The notes under the pieces were generated by a model. It had not been told where the DNA came from. It made no database searches and was given only the letters and a program-made list of their open reading frames with translations. A program made the translations under genes and the position numbers. A stretch of DNA of 64,000 bases. It comes from Sporolactobacillus shoreae. GTDB taxonomy: Bacteria; Bacillota; Bacilli; Bacillales; Sporolactobacillaceae. Below, piece by piece: positions 37,501 to 45,395 of the stretch (position 1 is the stretch's first letter; each line of letters opens with the position of its first letter). The stretch covers positions 62,001 through 126,000 of the forward strand of contig NZ_SRJD01000001.1 of NCBI RefSeq assembly GCF_004684935.1. Direction: 5' to 3'.

Positions 37501-37963
37501 AACCTATGGCAAAATTGGTGTTCTTGGGACACCCACCTTCTTTTACGGACTGCGTCTTGGTGAAGAGGTCTCGGTCAATATTGAGGAAGGAAAGACATTG
37601 ATTGTCAAGCTGATTTCTATTGGTCATGCTCAAAAGGATGGCATGCGGACGTGCTACTTTGAACTGAACGGGCAGCCACGCGAAGTGTCCATCAAAGACA
37701 TGAATGTTCAGTCAACTGACGCGGCACATGCAAAAGCGGATAAGAGCAATCCGAATCAGATCGGGGCTTCCATGCCGGGAACAGTCATCAAAGTTCTTGT
37801 TTCTTCGGGTGAACGTGTTAAAAAGGGCGATCACCTTCTTGTCACTGAGGCAATGAAAATGGAGACAACTGTCCAGGCACCGAATGACGGCACGATCAAG
37901 AAAGTATATGTCGGAGAAAATGACGTGATCGAAACTGGAGATTTGATGATTGAACTGAATTAA
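34520..37963 (+). CDS. pycA: Pyruvate carboxylase
   Basis: Biotin-dependent carboxylase of 1147 residues, full length, that forms oxaloacetate from pyruvate. Domains in order: biotin carboxylase (about 1-450, ATP-grasp GGGGRGMR and ERDCSVQRRHQK), carboxyltransferase (about 530-800, TTFRDAHQSLLATR, metal-binding HLHTHDTSGNG), tetramerisation region, and biotinyl domain (about 1075-1147) with EAMKM and Lys1113. The ATG follows AAGGGGAGAG within the ftsW end. It refills the TCA cycle and supplies aspartate, the precursor of DAP. Confidence 0.97.
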   Translation: MLKRTIKKLLVANRGEIAIRVCRACNELGIRTVAIYSKEDIGSYHRYKADESYLVGKGKKPIDAYLDIESIIEIAKAHQVDAIHPGYGFLSENTEFARRCGEEGLIFVGPKPEHLLIFGDKSTAREAAVHAGIPVIPGSGGPVHSVEEVKAFGKEHGFPIIIKAVLGGGGRGMRIVRSEKSVDEAFARATSEAKQAFGKEDVYVEKYLDNPRHIEVQVIADESGEIVHLYERDCSVQRRHQKVVEVAPSRGLGEKLRHEICEAAVRLMKSVNYLNAGTVEFLVGPRGNFYFIEVNPRVQVEHTITEMITGIDIVQSQIFIAEGYGLHDDPILIPEQKEIHTNGYAIQCRVTTEDPANNFMPDTGKIVAYRSGGGFGVRLDAGNAFTGSVITPYYDSLLVKLSTKAMTFKGAAAKMLRNLKEFRIRGIKTNIPFLINVVQHPVFLSGKVSTTFIDATPELFSFEKSLDRGTKMLTYIGNITINGYPGIQKNKKPVFDVPPVPEIKLSEPCPSGTKQILEQYGARGVSDWIREQSHVLLTDTTFRDAHQSLLATRMRSKDIVKVAAQTAHLLPNLFSEEAWGGATFDTAYRFLREDPWARLRAIREKMPNILLQMLLRGSNAVGYKNYPDNLIKSFVSEAAKKGVDVFRVFDSLNWLDGMRVSLDAVIESGKIAEGTMCYTGDILDGARTKYNLDYYKKLAKDLEAAGSHILGIKDMAGLLKPEAAYRLVSELKDTVSIPIHLHTHDTSGNGVYTYVRAIEAGVDIVDVAVEALAGTTSQPSANSLYYALEGHEQRPDVDISALESLSHYWEKVRQYYFPFESGMNSSNAEIYKLEMPGGQYSNLRQQAIAVGLGERFEEVKDMYRRVNLLFGDIVKVTPSSKVVGDMTLYMVQNNLTEDDIFEKGEKLDFPDSVINFFMGELGQPYQGFPRELQSIVLKGKKPLTDRPGKFMDPVDFNEIRGTLEEKFDRKFSEYEVLSYALYPKVYTDYLHFCETYGKIGVLGTPTFFYGLRLGEEVSVNIEEGKTLIVKLISIGHAQKDGMRTCYFELNGQPREVSIKDMNVQSTDAAHAKADKSNPNQIGASMPGTVIKVLVSSGERVKKGDHLLVTEAMKMETTVQAPNDGTIKKVYVGENDVIETGDLMIELN

Positions 37964-37999
37964 TTCGGCAGTTAACCATAATCTGTTTATAGAATTAAA

Positions 38000-38030
38000 A
38001 AAAGGAGGAGCAATCGCTCCTCCTTTTAAT
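38000..38030. terminator. Bidirectional terminator between pycA and ctaA
   Basis: AAAAGGAGGAGC (38000-38011) pairs with GCTCCTCCTTTT (38016-38027) around a 4-nt loop; both genes converge on it. Confidence 0.85.
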
Positions 38031-38042
38031 TCTGTAAAAAAT

Positions 38043-38951
38043 TCAGTTCTCGGAACGACGCAGGCCAAGCATGGCCAGAATCATCAGAAGCCCATAGAAT
38101 CCGGTGATAAATAGTGCATGGAGCAGCAAGAAGACGAGCGCCATTTTTGTCTCAATGATCAAGATTCCTGAGACAGCTTGCAAGAAAACTAGAATCAGTG
38201 ACACAAAGAGGATGATAGAGAGACTGGGTGTACTCTGATAGTGTCTCATGCAATGAATCAGTGTCAGAATAACCCAAATGACCAATATCAATGCCAGGGC
38301 GCGATGCAGATACTGTACGCCTGCCTTACTGATCAGCGGTTCGGGAAAGATGCGGCCGTTGCACAATGGAAAATCGGTACATCCGAGACTCGACTGGGTA
38401 TGGCGGACAAATGCCCCGGAATAGATCACGATATAGGTGTAGATGCTGAGCAGGATGAAATTCCATGTCATTCCTTTGCGTATAGGGGGCACGATGCGCC
38501 GCGAGTGAGGTAGTGTTTCCTCCCACACAATGAATGCGATAAGAAGGTTGCTGGAGAACGAAAGCAGTGAAACACCGAAATGCAGTGCCAGCACGACGGA
38601 AGACTGACCCCATACAACGGCACCCATGCCGAGAAATGCTTGGAGAAAAATAAAAAATACGGAACTTACTGCCAGAAAGCGTGCCTCTCTGACTTGTTTT
38701 AAGCGGATCCAGATCCATACCGCAATGATCACAACCAAGATTGAAGCGATGCCTGAGACAGCCCGATGGCTGAATTCAATCCAAGTCTGATGTGCCTGCG
38801 CAGTAGGAATGACCTGCCCGTTGCAAAGCGGCCAGTTATTGCCGCAGCCATAAGCCGAACCCGTATTTGTTACGAGCGTGCCCATAAGAACAACGATAAA
38901 AACGGCGGCTGCCCCGATAAGGCTTAATACTCTTAAATAACGGTCTTTCAT
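38043..38951 (-). CDS. ctaA: Heme A synthase
   Basis: CtaA, 302 residues and eight membrane helices, converts heme O to heme A. Heme-ligand histidines sit in EFSHR, ALHFG, YLHRAL and LLHALF; paired cysteines are in CGNNWPLC and CTDFPLC, typical of the Bacillus type. The ATG at 38951 follows AGGTGATAGG; the longer frame from 38975 has no ribosome-binding site. It is divergent from ctaB, as in B. subtilis. Confidence 0.94.
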   Translation of the reverse strand: MKDRYLRVLSLIGAAAVFIVVLMGTLVTNTGSAYGCGNNWPLCNGQVIPTAQAHQTWIEFSHRAVSGIASILVVIIAVWIWIRLKQVREARFLAVSSVFFIFLQAFLGMGAVVWGQSSVVLALHFGVSLLSFSSNLLIAFIVWEETLPHSRRIVPPIRKGMTWNFILLSIYTYIVIYSGAFVRHTQSSLGCTDFPLCNGRIFPEPLISKAGVQYLHRALALILVIWVILTLIHCMRHYQSTPSLSIILFVSLILVFLQAVSGILIIETKMALVFLLLHALFITGFYGLLMILAMLGLRRSEN

Positions 38952-39196
38952 GCCTATCACCTGTTTTCTCTTCAATTCAGGTTCATTGTATCAGTATAAT
39001 AATCATCGTTTCTCTGATAAACCCCGACAAACCCATTTTTCATTGTAACAGATTGATCTGAAATTAGAGAACGAATCGAGTTATTCAAATTGATTTTCCA
39101 GCAAAAAAATACAATTGTCGAATTTTGTCCGTAATGAATGGTGTTCTAAAGTCAAAAGTGTGATCCATGTCATTGTTTCAAATTAAAGACAAATAA

Positions 39197-39216
39197 TTCC
39201 GTTTCATATATAATGG
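39197..39216 (+). promoter_or_regulatory. Probable ctaB promoter -10 region
   Basis: TTCCGTTTCATATATAATGG includes TATAAT (39209-39214); the -35 is weak (AAGACA at 17 bp). The whole 20 bp are identical to the rpoY-rnjA promoter region at 21767-21786 on the other strand. The remaining ctaA-ctaB intergenic DNA (38952-39368) contains no gene. Confidence 0.45.
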
Positions 39217-39368
39217 AAATGGACGATTAAATCGATACGAATTGCAATAGGGTAATGTTAAGACAGGCGGTATTTTATTTTCATGATTAGGCAAGAGCCG
39301 TCGGACTATGGAAAATATCGGGCGGATACAGCATCGCGTATCCATTTTAGAGAAGGAAGGTTAGTCTT

Positions 39369-40304
39369 GTGAGCAAATCTCTTGTTTCCGAACAATCCTA
39401 TGAAAAAGCTGAAACCGAACTTGATTCACAGGAAACGCAGAGCCTTTTTAAAGACGTGCTGACAACTATAAAAATTGGAATTGTCAATTCAAATTTGATT
39501 ACAACTTTCACAGGTCTGTGGTTGGCTTTATTTTTTACCGGGCAATCCATTCTGGCATTTGCTGCTCCTGTGGTGTTTGTACTTGCGGGTACCGCTCTGG
39601 TAATCGCCGGAGGTTGTTCGATGAATAATTATATTGATCGTGATATTGATCCTTTGATGACCCGCACTCAGGAAAGGCCTTCTGCGACAGGAAAATTTGA
39701 GGCGAAAAATGTACTGATCCTGGGAATGGTTCTTTCCGTCGCCGGAATCACCTTACTTTTTGCCGCTTCTCCGACAGCTGCGGCTGTTGGATTCTTCGGA
39801 TTAATTATTTATGTATTGGTTTATACGATGTGGCTGAAGCGGACGTATTCAATCAATACAGTGGTCGGAAGCTTGGCTGGTGCGGTTCCACCCCTGATCG
39901 GCTGGGCTGCCATTGATCCTTCTTTAAGTTCTCCGATCCCGTGGATTCTCTTTTTGATCATGTTTCTCTGGCAGCCGCCCCATTTCCTCGCACTTGCCAT
40001 TAAGCGCGTCGAGGAATACCGCCGCGCCGGCATCCCAATGCTTCCGGTTGTTGCCGGGTTTCCAATTACCCAGCGCCAAATGATCGTTTACGTTGCGGTG
40101 CTCGTTCCCGCTTCTCTGCTCTTGAATTCACTGGGCACGTTCTATACCGCTTCTGCACTGATTTTAGGAACGGTGTGGCTCGCATATGCGGTTTTCGGGC
40201 TTTTCACAAAAGACATTGTCAAGTGGTCGAGAATTATGTTTGTTATCTCTCTGAATTACCTGACCTTGCTTTTTATGTTTATGATTCTTGCCACTTTTAT
40301 CTGA
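39369..40304 (+). CDS. ctaB: Protoheme IX farnesyltransferase (heme O synthase)
   Basis: CtaB, 311 residues, a UbiA-family prenyltransferase with about nine membrane helices. The prenyl-diphosphate motif NNYIDRDIDPLMTRTQERP is conserved, as is the second Asp-rich loop region WQPPHFLALAI. It makes heme O, the substrate of CtaA. The GTG start follows GAAGGAAGG. In B. subtilis ctaCDEFG come next; here a terminator and unrelated genes follow. Confidence 0.95.
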   Translation: MSKSLVSEQSYEKAETELDSQETQSLFKDVLTTIKIGIVNSNLITTFTGLWLALFFTGQSILAFAAPVVFVLAGTALVIAGGCSMNNYIDRDIDPLMTRTQERPSATGKFEAKNVLILGMVLSVAGITLLFAASPTAAAVGFFGLIIYVLVYTMWLKRTYSINTVVGSLAGAVPPLIGWAAIDPSLSSPIPWILFLIMFLWQPPHFLALAIKRVEEYRRAGIPMLPVVAGFPITQRQMIVYVAVLVPASLLLNSLGTFYTASALILGTVWLAYAVFGLFTKDIVKWSRIMFVISLNYLTLLFMFMILATFI

Positions 40305-40332
40305 GAAATTGAAAAAATAGATTTGATGAATG

Positions 40333-40359
40333 GCCGGGAAGGTTTCCTCCCGGCTTTTT
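40333..40359 (+). terminator. Terminator after ctaB
   Basis: GCCGGGA (40333-40339) pairs with TCCCGGC (40348-40354), followed by TTTTT. It closes the ctaB unit directly after one gene. Confidence 0.8.
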
Positions 40360-40538
40360 GCATGTTCTGCCTTTTACGGGAATAGAATGAACAGTAAAAG
40401 TTTGTCCGCCTCGGGGAAGACTATTTTTATATCCGTCATTTGTCGAATCGAGTGGCTCCCTTATTTGTGTCCGAACACCGTTTAAGTGGGGTACGTTTTG
40501 GTGACAATGTGGACAGGAACAAGGAAGGAGGAACATTG

Positions 40539-41075
40539 ATGAAACAATTAATCTTCCATCAGCAAATTCGTTATTTGTTTGCCCTCTTTATCCTGGCGGT
40601 TTTATTTGCGATGGCCATCCATGCAGACCTAGCAAAAAATGCGGCTGCTGCAGAATCTGTAGGCCACTTGTCCGGAGAATCCAATCACTTTTCCCCGGTA
40701 ATAGAGTCAGAAAAAATGCTTGCTGAACAAATCAATCGAAAAAGAGAGGCAAATCATGCCGTTCCTCTTGATATGGACTGGGATCTTTTCAGGTTTTCCC
40801 GTTTTGAAGCCAAAGATTTATCCTCCGGGAAAATTCGTAGTATTGACGAATCAAAACTTGCGCGGGTGATTGCCGAATCCGGCCGACAGGCGCTGAATAT
40901 CCGCTCGCTAACCGTGCGCGTTCCGCCAGGTGGTCAGTTTCCTGATCCATCGTGGTGGCAGAATAGGAATGTTCAAGCACTTCTGAATCTGGATTCAATC
41001 CATCTTCTGGGAACCGGTCATGCCAAGGGAACTGCAGGAGAATATTGGGTTATTTTGTATGCTTCTGATCAATGA
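40539..41075 (+). CDS. Secreted or membrane-anchored CAP-like protein
   Basis: 178 residues from the ATG at 40539, which follows AAGGAAGGAGG; the frame from 40440 adds 33 unlikely residues. An N-terminal hydrophobic segment (about 10-27) could be a signal peptide or anchor. The rest resembles a reduced CAP/SCP domain: LAEQINRKREANHAVPLDMD at the start and GTAGEYWVILYA at the end match the first helix and last strands of the fold. The histidine and glutamate residues of the usual CAP cavity are not obvious. It sits directly before ylbC, which has a full CAP domain. Function unknown. Confidence 0.6.
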   Translation: MKQLIFHQQIRYLFALFILAVLFAMAIHADLAKNAAAAESVGHLSGESNHFSPVIESEKMLAEQINRKREANHAVPLDMDWDLFRFSRFEAKDLSSGKIRSIDESKLARVIAESGRQALNIRSLTVRVPPGGQFPDPSWWQNRNVQALLNLDSIHLLGTGHAKGTAGEYWVILYASDQ

Positions 41076-41198
41076 TCCCTGACCCATTCAGGGTTGCCTG
41101 TTTCCGAGTCCTAAAGAAAAGATGAAATTCCCGTACGGATCAATTCGTGAAAATGATTGATATAATAGAGAAATAAGTCGGGACCGGAGGAGCAAAGA

Positions 41199-42260
41199 AT
41201 GCTGCGTAAAACAAACTTATTTATTTTTTTCATTGCTGTCATTGTTTTTTCAGGAACCTTGCTCTTGAGTCTAATCAGTTCTCCCGGGGTTGAAGGCGGG
41301 ATTGTACCTATCGCCCAACGCGCAGTACAGGGAACTTCCAATAAAGAGAGTCCATTCGACATCCCCAAGGACGGGATTTACACATATATGGGTAAAAGTG
41401 AAAGCCAGATTTTGAAGATTTTTGGAAAACCGGAACGCATCGACGACACAAAATACGGCTATCAATGGTTCATTTACGGAAGAAACACAGACAAATATCT
41501 GCAGATCGGGATTGATTCAAAAACGCGTCAAGTGACAACCATTTATGCACTTGGAAACAAGCTCAGAACGGCACCCCTTGTAATAGGGGAGCAGTCCAAG
41601 AAGATCTTCAAAAGCGTGAAGTTTTCAAATAAAGTCTCAATGAATGATCAGAATGCTCATATAGAATTCGATTTGAATGCAGAAGATATGATGGAAAGAC
41701 CCCTTGTCAAATTCGGGTCGTGTTGGGTTCAGCTGAGTCTTGACCATGTGTCCGGAAGGCTGATGGGAGTGCGATATATGTCGTCGGAAGTTCTTGCCCT
41801 TCAGCACCCGTATTCCATGATTTATACAGGTTCATTGCCTCCGGCGCCTGTTCTGTCAGGCCAACAGTGGCAGAAGGTGAACAGTTCGGAAGATCTGGAG
41901 ATTTTCGATATGAGCAATATTCTTCGCACCCGGTTTAAAAAGAGCCCGTTGATCTGGAGCCCCCAGGCCCATCAGGCAGCTTATCTTCACAGCAGGGAAA
42001 TGAAGGTTAAAAATTATTTTTCTCATGATTCCCCATGGTCTGGGGACTTGAAAACGCGATTGGATAAAGAAAAAATTCTTTTTTTGTCTGCCGGAGAAAA
42101 CATAGCCGCGAGGTATCCGGACGCGGCATCAGTAACAATAGGTTGGCTGAACAGCATTGATCACAGAGAAAATCTGCTGAATGGAAATTTCACTGAGTTG
42201 GGTGTCGGCTCCTACCAGAATGATTATACTCAGGATTTCGTGCAGCCAATGAATAAATAA
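41199..42260 (+). CDS. ylbC: CAP-domain protein YlbC
   Basis: 353 residues: an N-terminal membrane or signal segment (about 7-25), a CAP-associated N-terminal domain (about 60-200, including YMGKSESQILKIFGKPERID), and a C-terminal CAP/SCP domain (about 225-350) with HSREMKVKNYFSHDSPWSGD, AGENIAARY and HRENLLNGNFTELGVG. This arrangement is that of B. subtilis YlbC. It is probably exported; the function is unknown. GGACCGGAGGAG precedes the ATG. Confidence 0.88.
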   Translation: MLRKTNLFIFFIAVIVFSGTLLLSLISSPGVEGGIVPIAQRAVQGTSNKESPFDIPKDGIYTYMGKSESQILKIFGKPERIDDTKYGYQWFIYGRNTDKYLQIGIDSKTRQVTTIYALGNKLRTAPLVIGEQSKKIFKSVKFSNKVSMNDQNAHIEFDLNAEDMMERPLVKFGSCWVQLSLDHVSGRLMGVRYMSSEVLALQHPYSMIYTGSLPPAPVLSGQQWQKVNSSEDLEIFDMSNILRTRFKKSPLIWSPQAHQAAYLHSREMKVKNYFSHDSPWSGDLKTRLDKEKILFLSAGENIAARYPDAASVTIGWLNSIDHRENLLNGNFTELGVGSYQNDYTQDFVQPMNK

Positions 42261-42392
42261 AAAATTGGGCGCACAGCTCTTCTTTCGGTGACTATGATGA
42301 TTATAGGCAGGATTCGCCCGGATTGCTTTTTTACATGAAACGGAATGGAAAATTGTCCGGGGAAGATCCGATGGAAAGGAGCGCACCGACAA

Positions 42393-42845
42393 TTGACAGA
42401 AGAAAAGACAAACGACGCAGTCAGGCATTTTAAGGCTTTTTTGCGGAAAAATCCGGAAATTGTGGCCTACGTGAGAGAACACGATCTGAAGTGGGGAAAA
42501 GTGTTTGATGACTGGGTCATTTTCGGTGAGTCAAATGACATCTGGAAAACGTATGGCGTTACTCCTGAAAAAAAGGAAGAGAAAAATAACGAACCCCCGT
42601 TTTCTTGGAAAAAGATTCTTAAGACCGTAGACAATATTGATGCAAAGCAGTGGCAGGACAGACTAAATACTCTGAGCGGCGCGCTCTCAGGCATACAGAG
42701 CTTAATTGGACAGTTCCGGCAAACCGGAGGACAGAACGGGCAGAATGAAGGCGGGAGAGAGCAGAATCCGGGCGGCAACCATGAAACGCAGCAATCACCT
42801 GGAAATACAGGTGATCAGCCGCCATTTTTCTTTCGAAGGGATTGA
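42393..42845 (+). CDS. ylbD: YlbD-like protein (putative spore coat protein)
   Basis: About 150 residues from a TTG at 42393 behind AAAGGAG; a longer frame opens at 42345. The N-terminal part (VRHFKAFLRKNPEIVAYVRE, then GKVFDDWVIFGESNDIWKTYG) matches YlbD; the C-terminus is a low-complexity Gly/Gln/Asn tail ending in PPFFFRRD. YlbD is annotated as a coat-associated protein in Bacillus. The stop overlaps the region before ylbE. Confidence 0.75.
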   Translation: MTEEKTNDAVRHFKAFLRKNPEIVAYVREHDLKWGKVFDDWVIFGESNDIWKTYGVTPEKKEEKNNEPPFSWKKILKTVDNIDAKQWQDRLNTLSGALSGIQSLIGQFRQTGGQNGQNEGGREQNPGGNHETQQSPGNTGDQPPFFFRRD

Positions 42846-42850
42846 AGTCG

Positions 42851-43111
42851 ATGAGGGCTGAATTGCAGTCATATCTCGATGGAAAAGCAGATGAAAAGCT
42901 TTTTGTGCGCCTTCACCCGGAGTGGTATCGCAGGCTTGGCAGAGCGCCATGGGAACTGAACAGGCTTAAACCTGAAGCAGATCTTTTCTATGGACGAACT
43001 TTCGGTCAAAGAATGGATCGCATGAATCAGAGAGCGGGCGTGCTTTCCATGCTGATGAGCATGGCTCAGGCGATGACGTCCACCGGAAATGAAAATAAGA
43101 CCGAAAACTGA
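42851..43111 (+). CDS. ylbE: YlbE-like protein
   Basis: 86 residues from the ATG at 42851; an in-frame TTG at 42842 is closer to the AGGG but too near. FVRLHPEWYRRLGRAPWEL and LFYGRTFGQRM correspond to the conserved WYRxLxR core of YlbE. It is the immediate neighbour of ylbD, as in B. subtilis. No function is known to me. Confidence 0.8.
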   Translation: MRAELQSYLDGKADEKLFVRLHPEWYRRLGRAPWELNRLKPEADLFYGRTFGQRMDRMNQRAGVLSMLMSMAQAMTSTGNENKTEN

Positions 43112-43127
43112 AAAAAATTATTCATTT

Positions 43128-43180
43128 AGCGAGCGGGTCGCCGAGCGATCAATGGAACTTTCCGCTCGTTTGTTGTATAT
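43128..43180 (+). terminator. Possible terminator after ylbE
   Basis: CGAGCGG (43130-43136) pairs with CCGCTCG (43162-43168), extended by two weaker pairs, before a T-rich run. The loop is long (25 nt), so confidence is moderate. Confidence 0.45.
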
Positions 43181-43204
43181 TTTATTTAAGCCGGAGGTGG
43201 TAGA

Positions 43205-43645
43205 ATGATTGCAACAATGGAACGGGTGTCACTCCTTGATGAGACCGATCAACTGGCGTCAATGGTACTGCACTCAGAGCTTTATGAAAAATATAAGTCC
43301 TGTCAGGCTGCGGTGTCGCGTGATAAGGAAGCACAGTCGCTGATTCGGCAGTTTAAGGTGATCCGGGAAAAATATGATGAGGTGCAGCGGTTTGGCCGCT
43401 ATCACCCTGATTATAAATCAGTAATTCGCCAGGTGATGGACGCGAATCGGAACGTCGAGATGAACCCGCTTATTGCTGATTATAAAAACGCAGAGAAAGA
43501 ATTGAATGAAATGCTTGGGCAGGTAAGCCTGCAGCTGGCGCACGCGGTTTCAGCATCGATCAAGGTCCCGACCGGGGATCCATTCTTTGACCGCGCGTGC
43601 AGTACTGGTTGCGGTGGTGGCGGAAAATGCAAATGTCATGTCTGA
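43205..43645 (+). CDS. ylbF: YlbF, Y-complex (RicF) protein
   Basis: 146 residues of the YlbF/YmcA family. A helical core (LIRQFKVIREKYDEVQRFG, NPLIADYKNAEKEL) is followed by a Gly/Cys-rich tail with CSTGCGGGGKCKC, the cysteines that help bind an iron-sulfur cluster in the YaaT-YmcA-YlbF complex. The complex acts with RNase Y in mRNA maturation and promotes sporulation, competence and biofilm formation. CGGAGGTGG precedes the ATG. Confidence 0.92.
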   Translation: MIATMERVSLLDETDQLASMVLHSELYEKYKSCQAAVSRDKEAQSLIRQFKVIREKYDEVQRFGRYHPDYKSVIRQVMDANRNVEMNPLIADYKNAEKELNEMLGQVSLQLAHAVSASIKVPTGDPFFDRACSTGCGGGGKCKCHV

Positions 43646-43691
43646 AAAAATACAGAAAAAGCTGGATTAAATAAAGGTGGTTAAAACTGCA

Positions 43692-43964
43692 ATGCCGATA
43701 CAAAAGAGAGACGGGCTGGTTATTTGGCTGTATAACACCAAATATCTGCGTGTGCTCAGACGCTATGGCTATGTGCACTATGTTTCAAAAAGGATGAAAT
43801 ACGCTGTCATGTACTGTGATCATGCATCGACAGATTCCGTTCTCAGCCAGCTGGCCAAATTGAGATTTGTAAAGCGGGTTGACCCGTCGCATCTTCAGGA
43901 AGTCCGGACCACTTATGATAAAGGGAAATCTGAGAGAGAAGTAAAGGATGAGATATTTAACTGA
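43692..43964 (+). CDS. ylbG: YlbG family protein (UPF0298)
   Basis: 90 residues from the ATG at 43692, the usual YlbG length, with AAAGGTGG 11 nt before; the GTG at 43677 overlaps that site. GLVIWLYNTKYLRVLRRYGYVHYVS and VMYCD match the family (shown as separate motifs: GLVIWLY, GYVHYVS, KRVDPS). Function unknown. Located 46 bp after ylbF. Confidence 0.88.
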   Translation: MPIQKRDGLVIWLYNTKYLRVLRRYGYVHYVSKRMKYAVMYCDHASTDSVLSQLAKLRFVKRVDPSHLQEVRTTYDKGKSEREVKDEIFN

Positions 43965-43984
43965 TCTTCGAATCAAAGAAAAAC

Positions 43985-44073
43985 GAGATCGGTCCAGTCT
44001 CTCATGCGGGCGGATCGCCTGCGGAAAGCGAGCCCATGGAGCCAAAAGCAACAGACAAGATTAAAAGAGGCCA
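43985..44073 (+). repeat. Partial copy of the dispersed GC-rich repeat
   Basis: GCGGAAAGCGAGCCCATGG followed by AGCAACAGACAAG corresponds to one end of the element at 27841-28025 (in reverse orientation there). Only the terminal part remains. Confidence 0.6.
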
Positions 44074-44101
44074 ATCCTTTAAATTTTATATTTTACGAAG
44101 C

Positions 44102-44129
44102 GTAAAAAAACCCGCAGAACTGACTGCGG
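44102..44129 (-). terminator. Rho-independent terminator oriented on the minus strand
   Basis: Read on the minus strand: CCCGCAG (44130-44124) pairs with CTGCGGG (44117-44111) and is followed by seven T residues (44110-44104). On the plus strand there is no U-tract after the stem. No annotated gene on the minus strand leads into it, which suggests a non-coding minus-strand transcript from 44130-44290. Confidence 0.7.
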
Positions 44130-44250
44130 GCCGTCTTTACGCATCAGATGATGCAAGACAATGGGAGAGGAGAAACCGGCGGAAAACTTATGGGGAAACG
44201 TAAGTATCCGCGGTTGGGCCAGCATCTTGAAGGATGCTGCCAGATGCTAT
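44130..44250. ncRNA. Candidate structured RNA upstream of rsmD (ylbH-leader position)
   Basis: Several nested stems are visible: GCATC/GATGC (44141-44154), ACTTA/TAAGT (44187-44205), CCGGCGGA/TCCGCGG around it with one bulge, and CAGCATC/GATGCTG (44220-44238). A conserved RNA motif named ylbH leader is known at this position in Bacillus (established as a family; I cannot verify the consensus here). The strand is uncertain: a promoter for rsmD (44253-44280) lies downstream of the structure, and the only terminator (44102-44129) faces the minus strand, so a minus-strand small RNA is possible. Confidence 0.5.
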
Positions 44251-44252
44251 TA

Positions 44253-44280
44253 TTCACTCACTAACCGAATTCTATACAAT
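44253..44280 (+). promoter_or_regulatory. Candidate promoter of rsmD-coaD
   Basis: TTCACT (44253-44258) and TACAAT (44275-44280), spacer 16 bp. It predicts a short leader of about 27 nt before the GTG at 44314, so the structured DNA upstream would not be part of this mRNA. Confidence 0.5.
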
Positions 44281-44313
44281 CGGTACGGATTTTTTTGAGA
44301 GGATGGACAGTTT

Positions 44314-44898
44314 GTGAGAGTGATTGCCGGTGAAAACAAGGGAAGACAGCTGAAGACGGTTGCCAGCCGCATGACACGTCCTACAACAGATAAGGTCAAA
44401 GAAACTATTTTCAATATGATTGGCCCTTACTTCCGGGGCGGGGCGGTGCTCGATTTGTACGGTGGAAGCGGCGGACTCGGACTTGAGGCGCTGAGCCGAG
44501 GTGCTGATAACGCCGTATTTGTTGACAAGGCGGGACCTGCCTGCCGGGTGATTGAAGAAAATGCGGATCATTGCGGATACAGTGACCGCTGTGATATTCT
44601 CCGTCTTGAAGCGGGAAATGCACTTGACCTGCTCGCCGGACGCCATATTATTTTTGATTATGTATTTCTCGATCCCCCCTATGCGAAGCAGCATCTGGTC
44701 AGGGATATTCAAACATTGCTTGAGAAAAAAATGCTTTCGGAAAAGGCAATTATTGTGGTTGAACATGAGAAGAAGCTCGAACTTCCCGATACCTTCGAAC
44801 CTGATATGATCCGCTGGAAATATCGGACGTATCAGGGGGAAACAGCCGTCTCAATCTATTGCTTTCAATCCGGAGATCAGGGAAGTGAATCCTCATGA
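44314..44898 (+). CDS. rsmD: 16S rRNA (guanine(966)-N(2))-methyltransferase
   Basis: RsmD (YlbH), 194 residues. [15 protein letters not shown] at the N-terminus, the SAM-binding [19 protein letters not shown], and the catalytic DPPYAK motif are all present. It methylates a guanine in the 30S P-site region. GTG start after GAGAGGATGG. It overlaps coaD by 4 bp (ATGA), a widely conserved pair. Confidence 0.95.
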   Translation: MRVIAGENKGRQLKTVASRMTRPTTDKVKETIFNMIGPYFRGGAVLDLYGGSGGLGLEALSRGADNAVFVDKAGPACRVIEENADHCGYSDRCDILRLEAGNALDLLAGRHIIFDYVFLDPPYAKQHLVRDIQTLLEKKMLSEKAIIVVEHEKKLELPDTFEPDMIRWKYRTYQGETAVSIYCFQSGDQGSESS

Positions 44899-45395
44899 GT
44901 GAAAAAACAGCCATCTATCCGGGCAGTTTTGACCCGGTGACTTATGGACATCTTGATATTATCCGGAGAGGGTTGTCCGTTTTTGATCACATCATAGTGG
45001 CCGTCTTAAATAATTCAAGAAAGGATCCGCTTTTCTCTGTGGACGAGCGTGTGTCGCTCCTGAAATCAGCGACGAAGGATCTTGGCGCCGTCAGTGTTGA
45101 CTCGTTTGACGGGCTGCTCATGGATTATGTACATAAAAGGAACGTTAAAGTTGTTCTGCGCGGGCTGAGAGCGATTTCTGATTTTGAATATGAGCTTCAG
45201 ATTGCGTCAATTAATAAGAGCCTCAATCCGGAGATTGAGACATGTTTTATGATGACCAGCAACCGGTTCTCTTTTTTAAGTTCAAGCATGGTCAAAGAAG
45301 TTGCAAGATATGGCGGCTCCGTTCAAGGATTGGTGCCTGAAGCAGTTGAAAGATCGATCAGGGAAAAATATTCAGAAGGATTCAGCGATTCATGA
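44895..45395 (+). CDS. coaD: Phosphopantetheine adenylyltransferase
   Basis: CoaD (YlbI), 166 residues, penultimate enzyme of coenzyme A synthesis. The nucleotidyltransferase motif [15 protein letters not shown] (with TxGH) and the C-terminal [13 protein letters not shown] are characteristic. It supplies CoA for, among others, the PDH reaction. Translation is coupled to rsmD. The 3' end overlaps the convergent ylbJ by a few bases. Confidence 0.96.
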   Translation: MSEKTAIYPGSFDPVTYGHLDIIRRGLSVFDHIIVAVLNNSRKDPLFSVDERVSLLKSATKDLGAVSVDSFDGLLMDYVHKRNVKVVLRGLRAISDFEYELQIASINKSLNPEIETCFMMTSNRFSFLSSSMVKEVARYGGSVQGLVPEAVERSIREKYSEGFSDS

